A DNA stretch of 64,000 nt. Origin: Prevotella veroralis DSM 19559 = JCM 6290. Lineage in GTDB: Bacteria > Bacteroidota > Bacteroidia > Bacteroidales > Bacteroidaceae. The notes beneath the pieces are model-generated. The model did no database searches and was not told the DNA's origin. It saw only the letters and a list, made by a program, of their open reading frames with translations. A program made the position numbers and the translations under genes. Location: NCBI RefSeq assembly GCF_000377625.1, contig NZ_KB898335.1, positions 28,892 through 92,891 on the forward strand, given 5' to 3'. Positions 9,540 through 19,706 of the stretch are shown here, piece after piece; position 1 is the first letter of the stretch, and each line of letters starts with the position of its first letter.

Positions 9540-9796
9540 ACTGCAAAATTACGGATTATTTATTATATAAAGGTGCGTCTTTATCAAAATTAAGATTATT
9601 TGTTAAAATGCGAAAAAGGCGTCCTTTCTTTTCGTAGTTATAAATTAATTGTGTACCTTTGCACCGCTTTCTCCAAGCAAGGAGAACGTTTCATACGGAC
9701 AAGTCTCCTACGACCAGCTCCCTTCAAATCCCCCAGGTTGGGAACAAAGCAAGGGTAGAAGGTTGTAGCGGTGCGATAGGAATCGCTTGTCCACCT

Positions 9797-9870
9797 GCCT
9801 CTTTAGCTCAGTTGGCCAGAGCACGTGATTTGTAATCTCGGGGTCGTTGGTTCGAATCCGACAAGAGGCT
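9797..9870 (+). tRNA. tRNA-Thr (anticodon TGT)
   Basis: A 74-nt cloverleaf can be drawn. The acceptor arms are GCCTCTT (9797-9803) and AAGAGGC (9863-9869), the D arm is AGCTCAGTTGGCCAGAGC, the anticodon loop TTTGTAA presents TGT, and the T arm is GTTGGTTCGAATCCGAC. The anticodon stem has one mismatch in the middle. No CCA is encoded. TACCTTTG at 9654-9661 may be its -7 element, and a strong terminator follows. Confidence 0.96.
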
Positions 9871-9900
9871 CGAATAGATAAAATGGCTAAGAACAATAGA

Positions 9901-9936
9901 GAAGGTATGTCGTGAGACATACCTTCTTTTGTTTTT
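9901..9936 (+). terminator. Rho-independent terminator of tRNA-Thr
   Basis: The arms GAAGGTATGTC and GACATACCTTC form a perfect 11-bp stem around GTGA, followed by TTTTGTTTTT. Confidence 0.92.
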
Positions 9937-9959
9937 AGCAATGCTGATGGAGGTTGGTA

Positions 9960-11263
9960 TGACTGTACAAGGAGCCTCACTACGTCCCCTCTACAGCCTC
10001 TCCCCCGTCCCCTCTCCGAATGGAGAGGGGCGTGAATAGTACCATCTGCTAACAAAGAGGGCGTTTCTTCGATGTGAAGAGACGCCCTTTTCATTGCAAG
10101 GAAACGCCCTCTTCGTATCAACGGAATGCCTTCTTTGTTTTGAAAGGGGCGTTTCTTTAATTAAAGATAATGCCAACCTGTAGGGACAGACGCCCTCGTC
10201 TGTCTTGCCCATCTACCCTTTCATGACATCCCGTTAGGCGACATCCCCTCCTTCTGAGAGGCTTGGGAAGGCTTTTATTAGCTGTGTTCTGGCGGACAGA
10301 CGAGGGCGTCTGTCCCTACTTTGAAGCCTCACCATCAGACAACGGGGGCGTTTCTTCATTGTCAAGAGAGGCTTCCTTCGAAACAAAGGAACGCCCCCTT
10401 CGTTTTGAAAGGGGCGTTCCTTTAATTAAAGATAATGCCACAGAGTAGGGACAGACGCCCTCGTCTGTCCGCCCATCTACTCTTTCATGACATCCCATTA
10501 AGCGACATCCCCTCCTTTGGAGGGGTTGGGGAAGGCTTTTATTGCTTGTCTTTATGCGGACTGACGAGGGCGTCTGTCCCTACTTTGAAGACTCACCATC
10601 AGACAACGGGGGCGTTTCTTCATTGTCAAGAGAGGCTTCCTTCGAAACAAAGAAACGCCCCCTTCGTTTTGAAAGGGGCGTTCCGCTAATTAAAGATAAT
10701 ACCACACAGTAGGGACAGACGCCCTCGTCTGTCCGCCCATCTACCCTTTCATGACATCCCGTTAAGCAACATCCCCTCCGTCGGAGGGGCTTGGGAAGGC
10801 TTTTATTAGCTGTGTTTTGACGGACAGACGAGGGCGTCTGTCCCTACTCTGTGGCATCCCTTTGGATAGAAAGAACCATTCAAATAGATTACCATTAGGC
10901 ACTCCTCCCCTTGGGGGAGGCTGGGTGGGGTTTCCAGACGAGGGCGTCTGTCCCTACTGTGAAGCCTCTCCCCCGCCCCTCTCCCAATGGAGAGGAGGGA
11001 GCAGATAGTGCCATTTCCCACAGAACTAACAACTCGTTTACTTGTCAACCAGTCCACTCGTCAACTCTACCTAATCATAATTTTGAATTGTGAATTATGA
11101 ATTTTGAATTACACGTAGGCGTGAGCTTCTGTGGAATCTCGTGTTCCGTAAGGAACTCTGTGTCGCCTTTAGGCTTCGTGCCATCCGTGTATTCCGTGTT
11201 AAAAATGTCCCAGCAAAGAACTTATTGACGCTTTTCAACAATAGAACTGATCATAATTTTGAA
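9960..11263. repeat. largest composite repeat cluster, including ~264-bp tandem units
   Basis: This 1.3-kb region between tRNA-Thr and the M64 peptidase has no credible gene. It holds a CCCCTCTCC/GGAGAGGGG hairpin (about 10009-10029), GGGCGTTTCTTC hairpins, seven full or partial GGACAGACG palindromes, a GGGGAGG hairpin (10905-10920), and finally AT-rich sequence of the kind TAATTTTGAATTGTG. Within it, 10161-10425 and 10426-10689 are tandem copies of a 264/265-bp unit, each beginning TTAAAGATAATGCCA, with a partial third copy from 10690. Stretch 11182-11263 recurs inverted at 54905-54987. Confidence 0.88.
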
Positions 11264-12574
11264 TTAAAGAGGAGCCTCTCCTGTATAGAATTTAATCAAT
11301 CGGGTGATGGCTTGGGTGCATGCCGGACAGAACTCGGGATGGGCATTTGTGCGCATACGACAGTCTGGGTAAGCACGGTAAACACCGTGTTGAGCATAGC
11401 CAGCAGGCTCGTATGCACCCACTTTCCACTTATCTCTACGTGCGTTCGGCTTATCTAAGTCGGTTGGTTCGGGCGTCGGTAATGGAGTCTTCTTATCGAT
11501 CATTCCTTCCCACTTGTTGTGGAAGTCGACCAGAGTTGTTAGGTTCGGTTCCCACGGTTCGACGTCTTTTGGATACATGTTAATCTCCTCTTTGGCATAA
11601 GCATACTCATCGCCGAGACCCGCAAAAGAGTGTCCAAACTCATGAACGACCACTGGTTTAAAGTAAGCGTGATGTGTCATTGATAGGTTGTAAGAGTTCA
11701 GAATACCGCCACCACCGTACTTCTCCGTGTTTACCAATACGATGATGTGCTCGTAAGGTGTACCCGCCAGCCAGTTGTGGAGGTCTTTGAGGTGGAGAGT
11801 AGTGAGGTATCTGTCGCTGTAGAAAGTGTCGAAATGTGAGTGGAGAGCCGTGTTCTTCCATATACCCTTCGATGGTTCGGACGTCCCGCTATCAACGGAT
11901 GGGGCCTTGACAGCCACGATATTGAATCGAGAACGCAGCGATTTGAAAGGCTCGTGAGCGAAGAGGGCTTCCATCGCAATGCGACAATCCTTTATAAAGG
12001 TGGGCATCTCGGTCTCGGTGTAACCCTCCGCAATGTATGCGATGTGTATGCAGTGCGAAGGATCGGCAGCCTGTTGCAAGGTTTCATAAGGTGTGACATT
12101 ACGCTCGCCGATGTGCCGGATGAGTATATCCCGTGGTGCAACGGTGTGCGTCATGCGGTTAGTAACCTCGCGCCGGTTGTTCCTTAGTTCGATAGTTACA
12201 TCTGCCGTGTCCTTTGGATAAGGTACGAGAAAGACATTCTCAAACGATTTCTTGCTATCACCCTGCGCCTCGTCGTAGGTGAGCCACTCCTGAAATAAGG
12301 TGGAGAAAGAGTTTCGATAGATCACTTTCTGCGTGTGATGATCACGCACAATGACCTGTCCATTGCCCTCAACAGGCACTTCGGCGAGTCGTTCGTGCTT
12401 GCCGTACCAATGTGGGATACGTGATAGTTCGTCCACAGCGATAGTCTGCTCTTTCGCATTCCCAGCGAAGATGTAATCCAAACGCAGCGTTGCATCCTCA
12501 AAGTAATGGTTGAAATCCTGTGCAACAGTACTCATGGAGAGTGCGAGGAGTAAGGTAGTAATGACTTTTCTCAT
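11264..12574 (-). CDS. secreted M64-family zinc metallopeptidase
   Basis: The protein (436 residues from the chosen Met, beginning MRKVITTLLLALSMSTVAQ) has a signal peptide and the zinc motif HEFGHSFAGLGDEYAY, with the first His at residue 311, placing it in the M64 (IgA-peptidase-like) family. An N-terminal beta-rich domain (about residues 20-140) precedes the catalytic domain. The Cys-rich tail (RMRTNAHPEFCPACTQAI) is typical of the family. The frame is open 18 codons further upstream, but the internal Met gives a standard signal peptide. A minus-strand TAACTTTG lies at 12657-12664. The substrate is unknown; family membership does not prove IgA cleavage. Confidence 0.9.
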   Translation of the reverse strand: MRKVITTLLLALSMSTVAQDFNHYFEDATLRLDYIFAGNAKEQTIAVDELSRIPHWYGKHERLAEVPVEGNGQVIVRDHHTQKVIYRNSFSTLFQEWLTYDEAQGDSKKSFENVFLVPYPKDTADVTIELRNNRREVTNRMTHTVAPRDILIRHIGERNVTPYETLQQAADPSHCIHIAYIAEGYTETEMPTFIKDCRIAMEALFAHEPFKSLRSRFNIVAVKAPSVDSGTSEPSKGIWKNTALHSHFDTFYSDRYLTTLHLKDLHNWLAGTPYEHIIVLVNTEKYGGGGILNSYNLSMTHHAYFKPVVVHEFGHSFAGLGDEYAYAKEEINMYPKDVEPWEPNLTTLVDFHNKWEGMIDKKTPLPTPEPTDLDKPNARRDKWKVGAYEPAGYAQHGVYRAYPDCRMRTNAHPEFCPACTQAITRLIKFYTGEAPL

Positions 12575-13308
12575 AGGTCTTGAAAATTGGTTAGAGTTGT
12601 TTTTTATCTTTCTCCAGATAGTTATCATCTGTTCAACATTATATATCTATCATTTGCAAAGTTATAAATAATTAATGATAATAACCATCAAGAAGGAGAT
12701 TATTAATTTATCATTCATCATTCAAAGTCCATAGCTATGATTATTATTGAGAGTTGTGAGCTATGCTGTTATTGGTTTATTTTGATACTAAAGAGAACTT
12801 TAAAAAGGTAGAATAGAGGTTTCTCACATGGTTCTTTCCTGTTATTTTAGATTCTGGAAGATAGTGGGGAGAGTGTTAAGATGAAATAGTCTCAGGATGA
12901 GAAAGTGTTTACGGAATAGAGAGGAGTTTTATTTTTGCTGTCACTACTGTCATTGTGCTTCTGTGTATAAACCATTGATAATGAATGAAATAACGTAAAT
13001 GTTAAAACTGACAGCAAACTGAATTAAAAATAAATAGGGGTTTTTTGAAATCCTTTCTATAAAGTATATATATAAAAGATATATGCAATTAGTAATAAAA
13101 ATACGGTTTTATCAAAAAAAAATTACCATTCACTTCCTATTTAACAAATATTATGCCTATATTTGCAAACATGTTTAACCTGTGGTAATGAACCTCCATA
13201 GGAAAACTAAGAACCATCCAATATCACAAAGAAAGCAAGCTTTAAGCTCGTTCTAATAGCCAAACCAAGTCGTATCAAAGATAATAATCAACCTGAATAA
13301 TTACATTT
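12575..13308. other. divergent intergenic region upstream of the SusC operon
   Basis: This AT-rich gap separates the M64 gene (minus) and SusC (plus). It contains a minus-strand -7-like TAACTTTG (12657-12664), one copy of the TGACAGC-ended element (12935-13017) and a plus-strand TATATTTG (13158-13165) that could start the SusC transcript with a leader of about 140 nt. No credible coding frame is seen. Confidence 0.6.
12935..13017 (+). repeat. TGACAGC-ended ~85-bp element, copy 1
   Basis: It begins TTGCTGTCACTACTGTCA and ends TGTTAAAACTGACAGCAA, with an unrelated middle of about 48 bp. Three other copies occur at 26539-26624 (opposite orientation), 28596-28679 and 38377-38461, all about 83-86 bp long. 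Confidence 0.8.
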
Positions 13309-16308
13309 ATGAAACTAAGAACGTGGATGTTTATCCTGTTTCTGTTCACTGGATTAAGCTCTGCCTTAGCCCAGTCTATAACAGTAAAGGGTAACATTGT
13401 AGATGAGAATGGGGATGCCTTACCGGGCGTAAGTATTATCCCTAAGTCAGCACCTAAGTCGGGTATTGTGTCGAACATAGACGGTTCGTTCACCCTAAAC
13501 GTGCGTAGTGGAGAGAAGTTAACATTCAGTTTTGTGGGCTACAACAGCGTTGAACGCACCGCAGCTCCACAAATGAATATCAAGATGGAGCCCACTGAAC
13601 AAATGATGAATGACGTTGTCGTCGTCGGTTACATGGAACGGAAGGTGGCAAACACATCGGCATCTGTCATCAAAGTTGGTGCTAAAGACCTTGAGATGAA
13701 ACCTGTTGCTAACCCCTTGGATGCCGTGCAGGGTAAGGTGAGCGGACTACAAGTCTTCTCCTCTTCTGGTGAACCTTCTGCACGCTTATCTATGGCTCTT
13801 CACGGGCAAGGATCGCTTGGTGCGGGTACTGGTCTATTGGTTATCATGGATGGAATGCAGGTCAGTATGGCTGTGTTGCAAGCGATGAATCCTAATGATA
13901 TCGAGAGCGTGCAGTTCCTCAAAGATGCTGCTGCAACCTCTATCTATGGTGCTCGTGCTGCCAATGGTGTTATGTATGTAACTACGAAAAGAGGGCGCAC
14001 CGAGACTCGTCCCAGTATAAATGTTCGTGCGCAATATGCGGTCTCTTCACTTGCAAATACCGATTACTTCGATCAGTTGATGACGGGACCTGAACTACTA
14101 AGATACTATGAAGAAACAGGCATATATACGCCTCAAGAGGTTGCAACCTTTAAAGAGAAATACTTCAAAGAAACCGACTTTCAATGGTATAAATACGTTT
14201 ATCAATCAGCTCCAATGTACACAGCTGATGTCTCTGTATCTGGTGGAAACACGGGCGTAAGATACTATCTTTCAGGTGGAGCACTCAGTCAGGACGGTTT
14301 GAGAATGGGCTCCAGTTATAAAAAGGTGTTCGGTCGTATCAACCTTGATGCGAAATTGAATGATTGGGTAAGAGCCAATATTAACACCCAAGTATCATAC
14401 GATGCTACACGCGTATCTCCCTTTGGTAACAACAATGCAGTTGGTGGTGGACTGGCAGCAATGAATGCTCCTTTTGCCTCACCTTACGACCCTAATACAG
14501 GCAAAGAACTCGTGCGCGTTCCTTTATTAGACATCGCCACACCTTCACATGTTATCTCTACGAATCCTGCGAAGACGAATAATTTCATCCTGTCTACCAA
14601 TGGTAATCTTACTATTACACCTATTAAGAACCTCACCTTACGCTCTTTAATAGGATTGGAGCTCGATTATGGTAATAGTCGTTCACGTACCCTTCCAAGC
14701 TATTATCGTGCTTATGGTAATGGAAGTTCCGAACGTTCGTTCTCAATGGCATCGAATATTACCATCACCAATACGGCTTCGTATAATATGACCTTTGGTG
14801 ATCATCACCTGACAACACTGCTCGGACATGAATACACCAACTATAAGGATGATGGCTTCTCGGCTGCAGGTTCAGGCATACTGGACGATCGTCTCTACTT
14901 GCTTAACAATGCAACTAAGAATAAGAATATCGGTGAAGACACGAATGGATACGCTTTCTTGTCATTCTTCACACAGTTATCTTACGATTTCTCTGAGCGT
15001 TACTTCGTTGATCTTGTCCTACGTAACGATGCCTCTTCACGCTTCGGCAAGAACAAGCGAAACGGTCTTTTCTGGTCATTGGGATTGTTATGGAAAGCAA
15101 AGAAAGAGAAGTTCTTGCAAGATGTGGCATGGTTGAATGACTTAGACATAAAGGCGAGCTACGGTACTCAAGGTAACTCTTCTATTCCGCCATATAGCAC
15201 TTCAGCTTATGCAGGAAAGGTCGGTCAGAAGAAGGGAGACATGAGTCTTGGCTTCATAAGTCTGGGTAATCCCGACCTTGGATGGGAGCATCAAAGCAAG
15301 TTCACAGTGGGTGTGAAGACTCGTATTCTCAATCGTTTAGACTTGAATGTGGAGTATTATAATCGTGTAACAAGCGATATGCTCTTTGAAGTTCCTCTAC
15401 CTTATACATCTGGTTTAACAGTTGGTAGTGCTGGTTATCCTACTCGTTACGAGAATGCAGGACGCTATCTGAACCAAGGTATCGACCTCCAGTTGAATGT
15501 AGACATCCTACGTGGACGCGACTGGGGAGTATCAGCTAATGCGAACCTCAACTATAATAAGGATAAAGTTCTCGAACTCTTCGAGGGTAGGCAATCATGG
15601 CAAGAACCAGGTGGACAGCTCTCTTACGTTGTTGGAAAGCCTGTTCAATTCGTCTTACCATTATATAAAGGTGTGAATCCTGATACTGGTGTGCCTGAAT
15701 GGTATCGCCCGGGAGCAGACAAAAACAAGCCTCATCGTGATGATAAGGACGTGGTTAACGAGTGGTCAAGTTCGCTGAATCAGAACACTGGAGTGGATGC
15801 TTACACTCCATTCACTGGTGGTTGGGGTATCTCTGCATACTGGAAAGGCTTTTATCTGAACGCTGACTTCTTCTTTGCATTAGGTAAACACATGATCTCA
15901 ATGGATAAGCAGTTCTATGAGAATGATTACTTTGTTCGTGACAAGAAAGATAACTTCAATGGTTCAAGAAGGCTCTTCGACTATTGGAAACAACCAGGAG
16001 ATAAGACGGAATTTCCGTCTCTTGCATGGGTTCGTGACCCTTCACACCAGAGCACTTATTTAGACTCGAAGATGCTGGAAAACGCTTCTTTCATGCGCTT
16101 AAAGAACTTCACTCTGGGCTATGAGTTACCTCGCAGAATACTTGGACAGCAAAAGGTTATACGTTCAGCAAAGGTATTCTTCACAGGTCGTAACCTATTA
16201 ACATTTACGAAGTTCCGTGGTATTGACCCTGAAGTAAACCGCAACGTTTCTTATGGAGTGAACCCTAATACAAAACAGATGAGCGTTGGAGTGGAACTTG
16301 GTCTCTAA
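13309..16308 (+). CDS. SusC/RagA-family TonB-linked outer membrane protein
   Basis: This 999-residue TonB-dependent transporter has a signal peptide (residues 1-21, ending LAQS), a carboxypeptidase-D regulatory-like domain (about 23-105: VKGNIVDENGDALPGVSI), a TonB-box-like stretch (DVVVVGYMERK), a plug domain (about 115-225, with VQFLKDAAATSIYGARAANG) and a beta barrel to the C-terminus. With the SusD partner 14 bp downstream it should form an outer-membrane import complex. Nearby genes encode a protease and not glycan enzymes, so a peptide or protein-derived substrate (RagAB-like) is more likely than a sugar; that is inference. It heads a five-gene operon ending at 23514. Confidence 0.96.
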   Translation: MKLRTWMFILFLFTGLSSALAQSITVKGNIVDENGDALPGVSIIPKSAPKSGIVSNIDGSFTLNVRSGEKLTFSFVGYNSVERTAAPQMNIKMEPTEQMMNDVVVVGYMERKVANTSASVIKVGAKDLEMKPVANPLDAVQGKVSGLQVFSSSGEPSARLSMALHGQGSLGAGTGLLVIMDGMQVSMAVLQAMNPNDIESVQFLKDAAATSIYGARAANGVMYVTTKRGRTETRPSINVRAQYAVSSLANTDYFDQLMTGPELLRYYEETGIYTPQEVATFKEKYFKETDFQWYKYVYQSAPMYTADVSVSGGNTGVRYYLSGGALSQDGLRMGSSYKKVFGRINLDAKLNDWVRANINTQVSYDATRVSPFGNNNAVGGGLAAMNAPFASPYDPNTGKELVRVPLLDIATPSHVISTNPAKTNNFILSTNGNLTITPIKNLTLRSLIGLELDYGNSRSRTLPSYYRAYGNGSSERSFSMASNITITNTASYNMTFGDHHLTTLLGHEYTNYKDDGFSAAGSGILDDRLYLLNNATKNKNIGEDTNGYAFLSFFTQLSYDFSERYFVDLVLRNDASSRFGKNKRNGLFWSLGLLWKAKKEKFLQDVAWLNDLDIKASYGTQGNSSIPPYSTSAYAGKVGQKKGDMSLGFISLGNPDLGWEHQSKFTVGVKTRILNRLDLNVEYYNRVTSDMLFEVPLPYTSGLTVGSAGYPTRYENAGRYLNQGIDLQLNVDILRGRDWGVSANANLNYNKDKVLELFEGRQSWQEPGGQLSYVVGKPVQFVLPLYKGVNPDTGVPEWYRPGADKNKPHRDDKDVVNEWSSSLNQNTGVDAYTPFTGGWGISAYWKGFYLNADFFFALGKHMISMDKQFYENDYFVRDKKDNFNGSRRLFDYWKQPGDKTEFPSLAWVRDPSHQSTYLDSKMLENASFMRLKNFTLGYELPRRILGQQKVIRSAKVFFTGRNLLTFTKFRGIDPEVNRNVSYGVNPNTKQMSVGVELGL

Positions 16309-16322
16309 CAATAACATAAAAA

Positions 16323-17945
16323 ATGAGTATCTATATGAAAAGAACAAAGATATTATTTTGGGCATTCGCACTCTTGTTTACGTTGCAAGCATGCGACTTG
16401 GATCGTGATCCAGCTAACTACATAGACTATGGAAAGTCGTATCGCAACATGCAGGATGCCAAGAAGTGGGATAATGGAATATACTCAACTCTACGTGGAA
16501 AGTTCGGTGGTGGATATGTTATTCCACAAGAGGCTCAAGCAGACATGCTTAATGCGCACGCCGCTTTCGGCAACCTTTATGGTGAGTTCCATGGCTGGAC
16601 TATCAAGCCAGAGAGTGCTGTTTTACAGGAGTTATACCACTCTTATTATGCAGCACTCATCGATGCAAACGTTGTCTTGAAGCTGTTACCAAAGATGGAG
16701 GTGAGCAGTGATGAACAGGTACAAAGGAATCATTTTCTTGGTGATGCCTACTTTGCTCGTGCCTTTTATCACTTCAATTTAGCCTTACGCTGGGGTATGA
16801 TTTACGATAAAAATACGGCTGACAAGGATCTTGGAGTGGTATTGGAGACAGAGCCTGGATCAATTGATAAACCGAAAAGAGCTACTAATGCAGATACCTA
16901 TAAGCTCATCCTTGCAGACCTGCATAAGGCTGATTCTCTTCTAAATGACGTTGCCGTTGTACAAGGAAATACGGAGATTAGTGCTGATGCAGTTAAAGCT
17001 TTGCGTGCAAGAGTGTACCTTTATATGGGAGACATGACAAATGCTTATACCGAGGCTAAGCAACTAATCGACCGCGGAACATATCCTCTCATTACTCCTT
17101 ATTATGGTCAATTGGATGCTAACAATAAGGTGGATCCACGCAAAGATGCCTTTGCGCAGATGTGGTTCTACGATAATGGTATGGAACAAATATGGCAACC
17201 TTTCGTGGACAAAGAGAATGAGATTGCCACAACAACAGGTTTCTACGGGGCTGACTTGTCTACTGCCACATATTGGGATAATCAACATGATGCAAGTAAG
17301 ATAGGCGATTACAACAAGCCTGCCTACGTACCAACTCGGGAGGTTATCAACGATCTCTTTACAGGCGAGAACGACCACCGTGCACAGGTTCTATTCGAGT
17401 TCGTCCATACGACAGTCAATGATATGAATGCCTCAACTCAGCTCTATGTCATATCGAAGTTTAAAGGTAATCCTAACTACGCAACACTCAATAGCACGCA
17501 TTGGGGTGGTTATGTGCCTAATGGGAATCAAGCTCCAAAGCCATTCCGAATTGCTGAACAATATCTCATTGTAGCTGAGGCTGCATACGATTTAGGCAAT
17601 ATCAGTGATGCACAAAACTATCTTAATCAATTGCGCAGATCACGTGGTTTAGATCCAACAACCCTCACTGGCGATGCTCTATATAAAGAGATAAAGAATG
17701 AGCGAGCACGTGAGTTGGCTTATGAAGGCTTCCGCCTCTGGGACTTGAGACGCTGGAAACAAGGCGTAAAGAAGCGTACTTTCCAAGGAAGAGAGAATTA
17801 TTACAAGGTACCAGCAGCATTCTATGCAGGCGGATATAAGGTCGACATACAACCAGACAACTATATGTTTGTATGGCCATTACCTAAGAATGAGACCTTA
17901 ATAAATACCAACCTCTTACCTAACCCAGGATGGGGAGATAAATAG
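16323..17945 (+). CDS. SusD/RagB-family nutrient-binding lipoprotein
   Basis: This 540-residue surface lipoprotein is the lid of the SusCD import complex. It has a hydrophobic segment with lipobox TLQAC (Cys 24, or Cys 20 if translation starts at the second Met at 16335), SusD-type helical repeats (NHFLGDAYFARAFYHFNLAL, ALRARVYLYMGDMTNAYTEA) and the conserved C-terminal RagB pattern (NERARELAYEGFRLWDLRRW). The second Met gives a more typical short signal peptide. It lies between SusC (14 bp) and the BACON lipoprotein (27 bp). Confidence 0.95.
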   Translation: MSIYMKRTKILFWAFALLFTLQACDLDRDPANYIDYGKSYRNMQDAKKWDNGIYSTLRGKFGGGYVIPQEAQADMLNAHAAFGNLYGEFHGWTIKPESAVLQELYHSYYAALIDANVVLKLLPKMEVSSDEQVQRNHFLGDAYFARAFYHFNLALRWGMIYDKNTADKDLGVVLETEPGSIDKPKRATNADTYKLILADLHKADSLLNDVAVVQGNTEISADAVKALRARVYLYMGDMTNAYTEAKQLIDRGTYPLITPYYGQLDANNKVDPRKDAFAQMWFYDNGMEQIWQPFVDKENEIATTTGFYGADLSTATYWDNQHDASKIGDYNKPAYVPTREVINDLFTGENDHRAQVLFEFVHTTVNDMNASTQLYVISKFKGNPNYATLNSTHWGGYVPNGNQAPKPFRIAEQYLIVAEAAYDLGNISDAQNYLNQLRRSRGLDPTTLTGDALYKEIKNERARELAYEGFRLWDLRRWKQGVKKRTFQGRENYYKVPAAFYAGGYKVDIQPDNYMFVWPLPKNETLINTNLLPNPGWGDK

Positions 17946-17972
17946 ATAACGCATAATTAAAAAAGAAACACT

Positions 17973-19694
17973 ATGTATAAGAGAATAAAAATATGGGCAT
18001 TCTTAGCAATAGCAGTCTTAGCCGTCGCATGCCAAAAGGATCTTGTCTTAGGAGGGACTGAGCGTATTGTCTTAGGTGAATCAACCGCAGTAACGCTTGT
18101 ACAAGAGGGTGAGACGAAACTTGTTGATGTCTCTTCTTTAGGCGATGATTGGCAGATTGAGAATGAGGCACACAATGCCTGGCTCACAGCAAATCGAAGA
18201 GGAACAACCTTAGAGTTAACTGCTACAGCCAATAATGATGCTGACGAACGTCGCACAGAGGTTACTATTGCGACTCCAACAAGCAAACGGACGATTACTG
18301 TGACACAATTCGGAACAGACCCAACGATTGCTGTTGAGGGCGGTAATGGTACGCTGATCCTCAATCATGAGGCACATACAGGAGTGGAGGTAAAAGTTAT
18401 CTCCAATTCAGATAATTGGACAGTTGAACAGTTAGACAAGGCTACCAACAACTGGCTTAGCTATGACGTTGACCTCAAGCAACGCAAGTTAACACTCAAC
18501 CTCACCGCTATTGAGCGTAACAGCCAATGGGCACAGACCAGCCGAAGTGAGAAGCTATTCCTATCCAATGGCAATAAGCATTACGAGTTAACTATTATGC
18601 AGAATGGGTACGTTCAGTTCCAGTTACCAGTGTGGGATTTCGATAACTTCGATATCAATAAGGTAATAGCAATGGAGGCAGAAAGGCATAATCTCCGTGA
18701 TAAAGCATTTGAGATTGACTCGCTCTTACCCTATCATCAGGATCAAAAGAAGGTGTTTACGGTATTCCATTCACCAGGTGAACAGGCTCCACACATCCTC
18801 TATCAGCAGAAGAACAGTGGTACGGATATGTATTGCGCATGGCTTAAAGCACCCAAAGGTAAGCTATTCCAACAAGACTCATACGAGCCTTGGTTAAAGC
18901 AAAATAACTTCAAATTAGGTAACAAGCAACGCCTTGATACAGAGTCACAGTATTTTAATGAAGAGATAGATAAGACTCGTCTCATTACGATTTATAACTC
19001 TGTTGACAACTTCAAGATGGCTGGTGGTATCTTTAGAAGTGCCTGCATGAAGTATCTCGAAACGCCTAATAGCTTGAAAATCAATAGTAATGGTAAGGCC
19101 GAAACATTCCCTGTCTTCCCTTCTGATTACCTACATAATAAGGCGTTCAAACTCGATCAGGTGGTTGCGTTCGAGCGTCAACGTGGTATGAAACCAGACT
19201 ATAACAACCAGTTTAATTCAGAGAACGTAACAGCCACAACAGAGGATCCGCTCTGTCGCTACTCACGCTTAATATTTGTGCCAGAGAACGAGAGTTACGA
19301 GCCCGGAACATTAGCTTATGTTATCTACTTCTTTAATTGGCAAGGTATCACGGAAGAAGATATTGATGCTGGATTAGTCAAAGATAAAGACCTTAGTGGT
19401 ACTGTTGGTTCATGTCAAGTGTTCTATCAGGGAGGTGATGTCTTCTACAATCGTGAGGAGCAAGGAACGCCTGGTGTATATACTTGGTATGAATATTCTA
19501 TACCATTCAGCACACGCCGTGCGGTTGAAGACAAGGGTTACAGCCTATTCAGAGAGGCAAGTGGTGGATTCGCAACCTTCTATCGCGGCAGTGAGAATCT
19601 GATAGACCTTCGCCCGCAAGAGAGCCGTACTGTCATCACTTACTACAAGAGTAAGCACTATGTAGACTTAATTAAGAAGAACCTTAACTATTAG
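17973..19694 (+). CDS. BACON-domain surface lipoprotein
   Basis: The 573-residue product is a lipoprotein (lipobox VLAVAC, Cys 20). Two BACON-like beta domains follow, roughly residues 35-115 and 118-215; each shows the buried Trp near the start (NAWLTANRRG; NNWLSYDVD) and a strand ending in Q (TITVTQFG; YELTIMQNG). The remaining 350 residues (WDFDNFDINKVIAMEA onward) match no family I recognise. BACON domains usually bind carbohydrate or mucin or serve as spacers. Position directly after SusD suggests it is an accessory surface ligand-binding protein of the SusCD complex; the ligand is unknown. Confidence 0.82.
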   Translation: MYKRIKIWAFLAIAVLAVACQKDLVLGGTERIVLGESTAVTLVQEGETKLVDVSSLGDDWQIENEAHNAWLTANRRGTTLELTATANNDADERRTEVTIATPTSKRTITVTQFGTDPTIAVEGGNGTLILNHEAHTGVEVKVISNSDNWTVEQLDKATNNWLSYDVDLKQRKLTLNLTAIERNSQWAQTSRSEKLFLSNGNKHYELTIMQNGYVQFQLPVWDFDNFDINKVIAMEAERHNLRDKAFEIDSLLPYHQDQKKVFTVFHSPGEQAPHILYQQKNSGTDMYCAWLKAPKGKLFQQDSYEPWLKQNNFKLGNKQRLDTESQYFNEEIDKTRLITIYNSVDNFKMAGGIFRSACMKYLETPNSLKINSNGKAETFPVFPSDYLHNKAFKLDQVVAFERQRGMKPDYNNQFNSENVTATTEDPLCRYSRLIFVPENESYEPGTLAYVIYFFNWQGITEEDIDAGLVKDKDLSGTVGSCQVFYQGGDVFYNREEQGTPGVYTWYEYSIPFSTRRAVEDKGYSLFREASGGFATFYRGSENLIDLRPQESRTVITYYKSKHYVDLIKKNLNY

Positions 19695-19706
19695 ACTTTA
19701 CGCACA

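Noticed and set aside
9708..10121. Minus-strand open frame over tRNA-Thr
   Set aside because: It overlaps a tRNA and repeat modules; chance frame.
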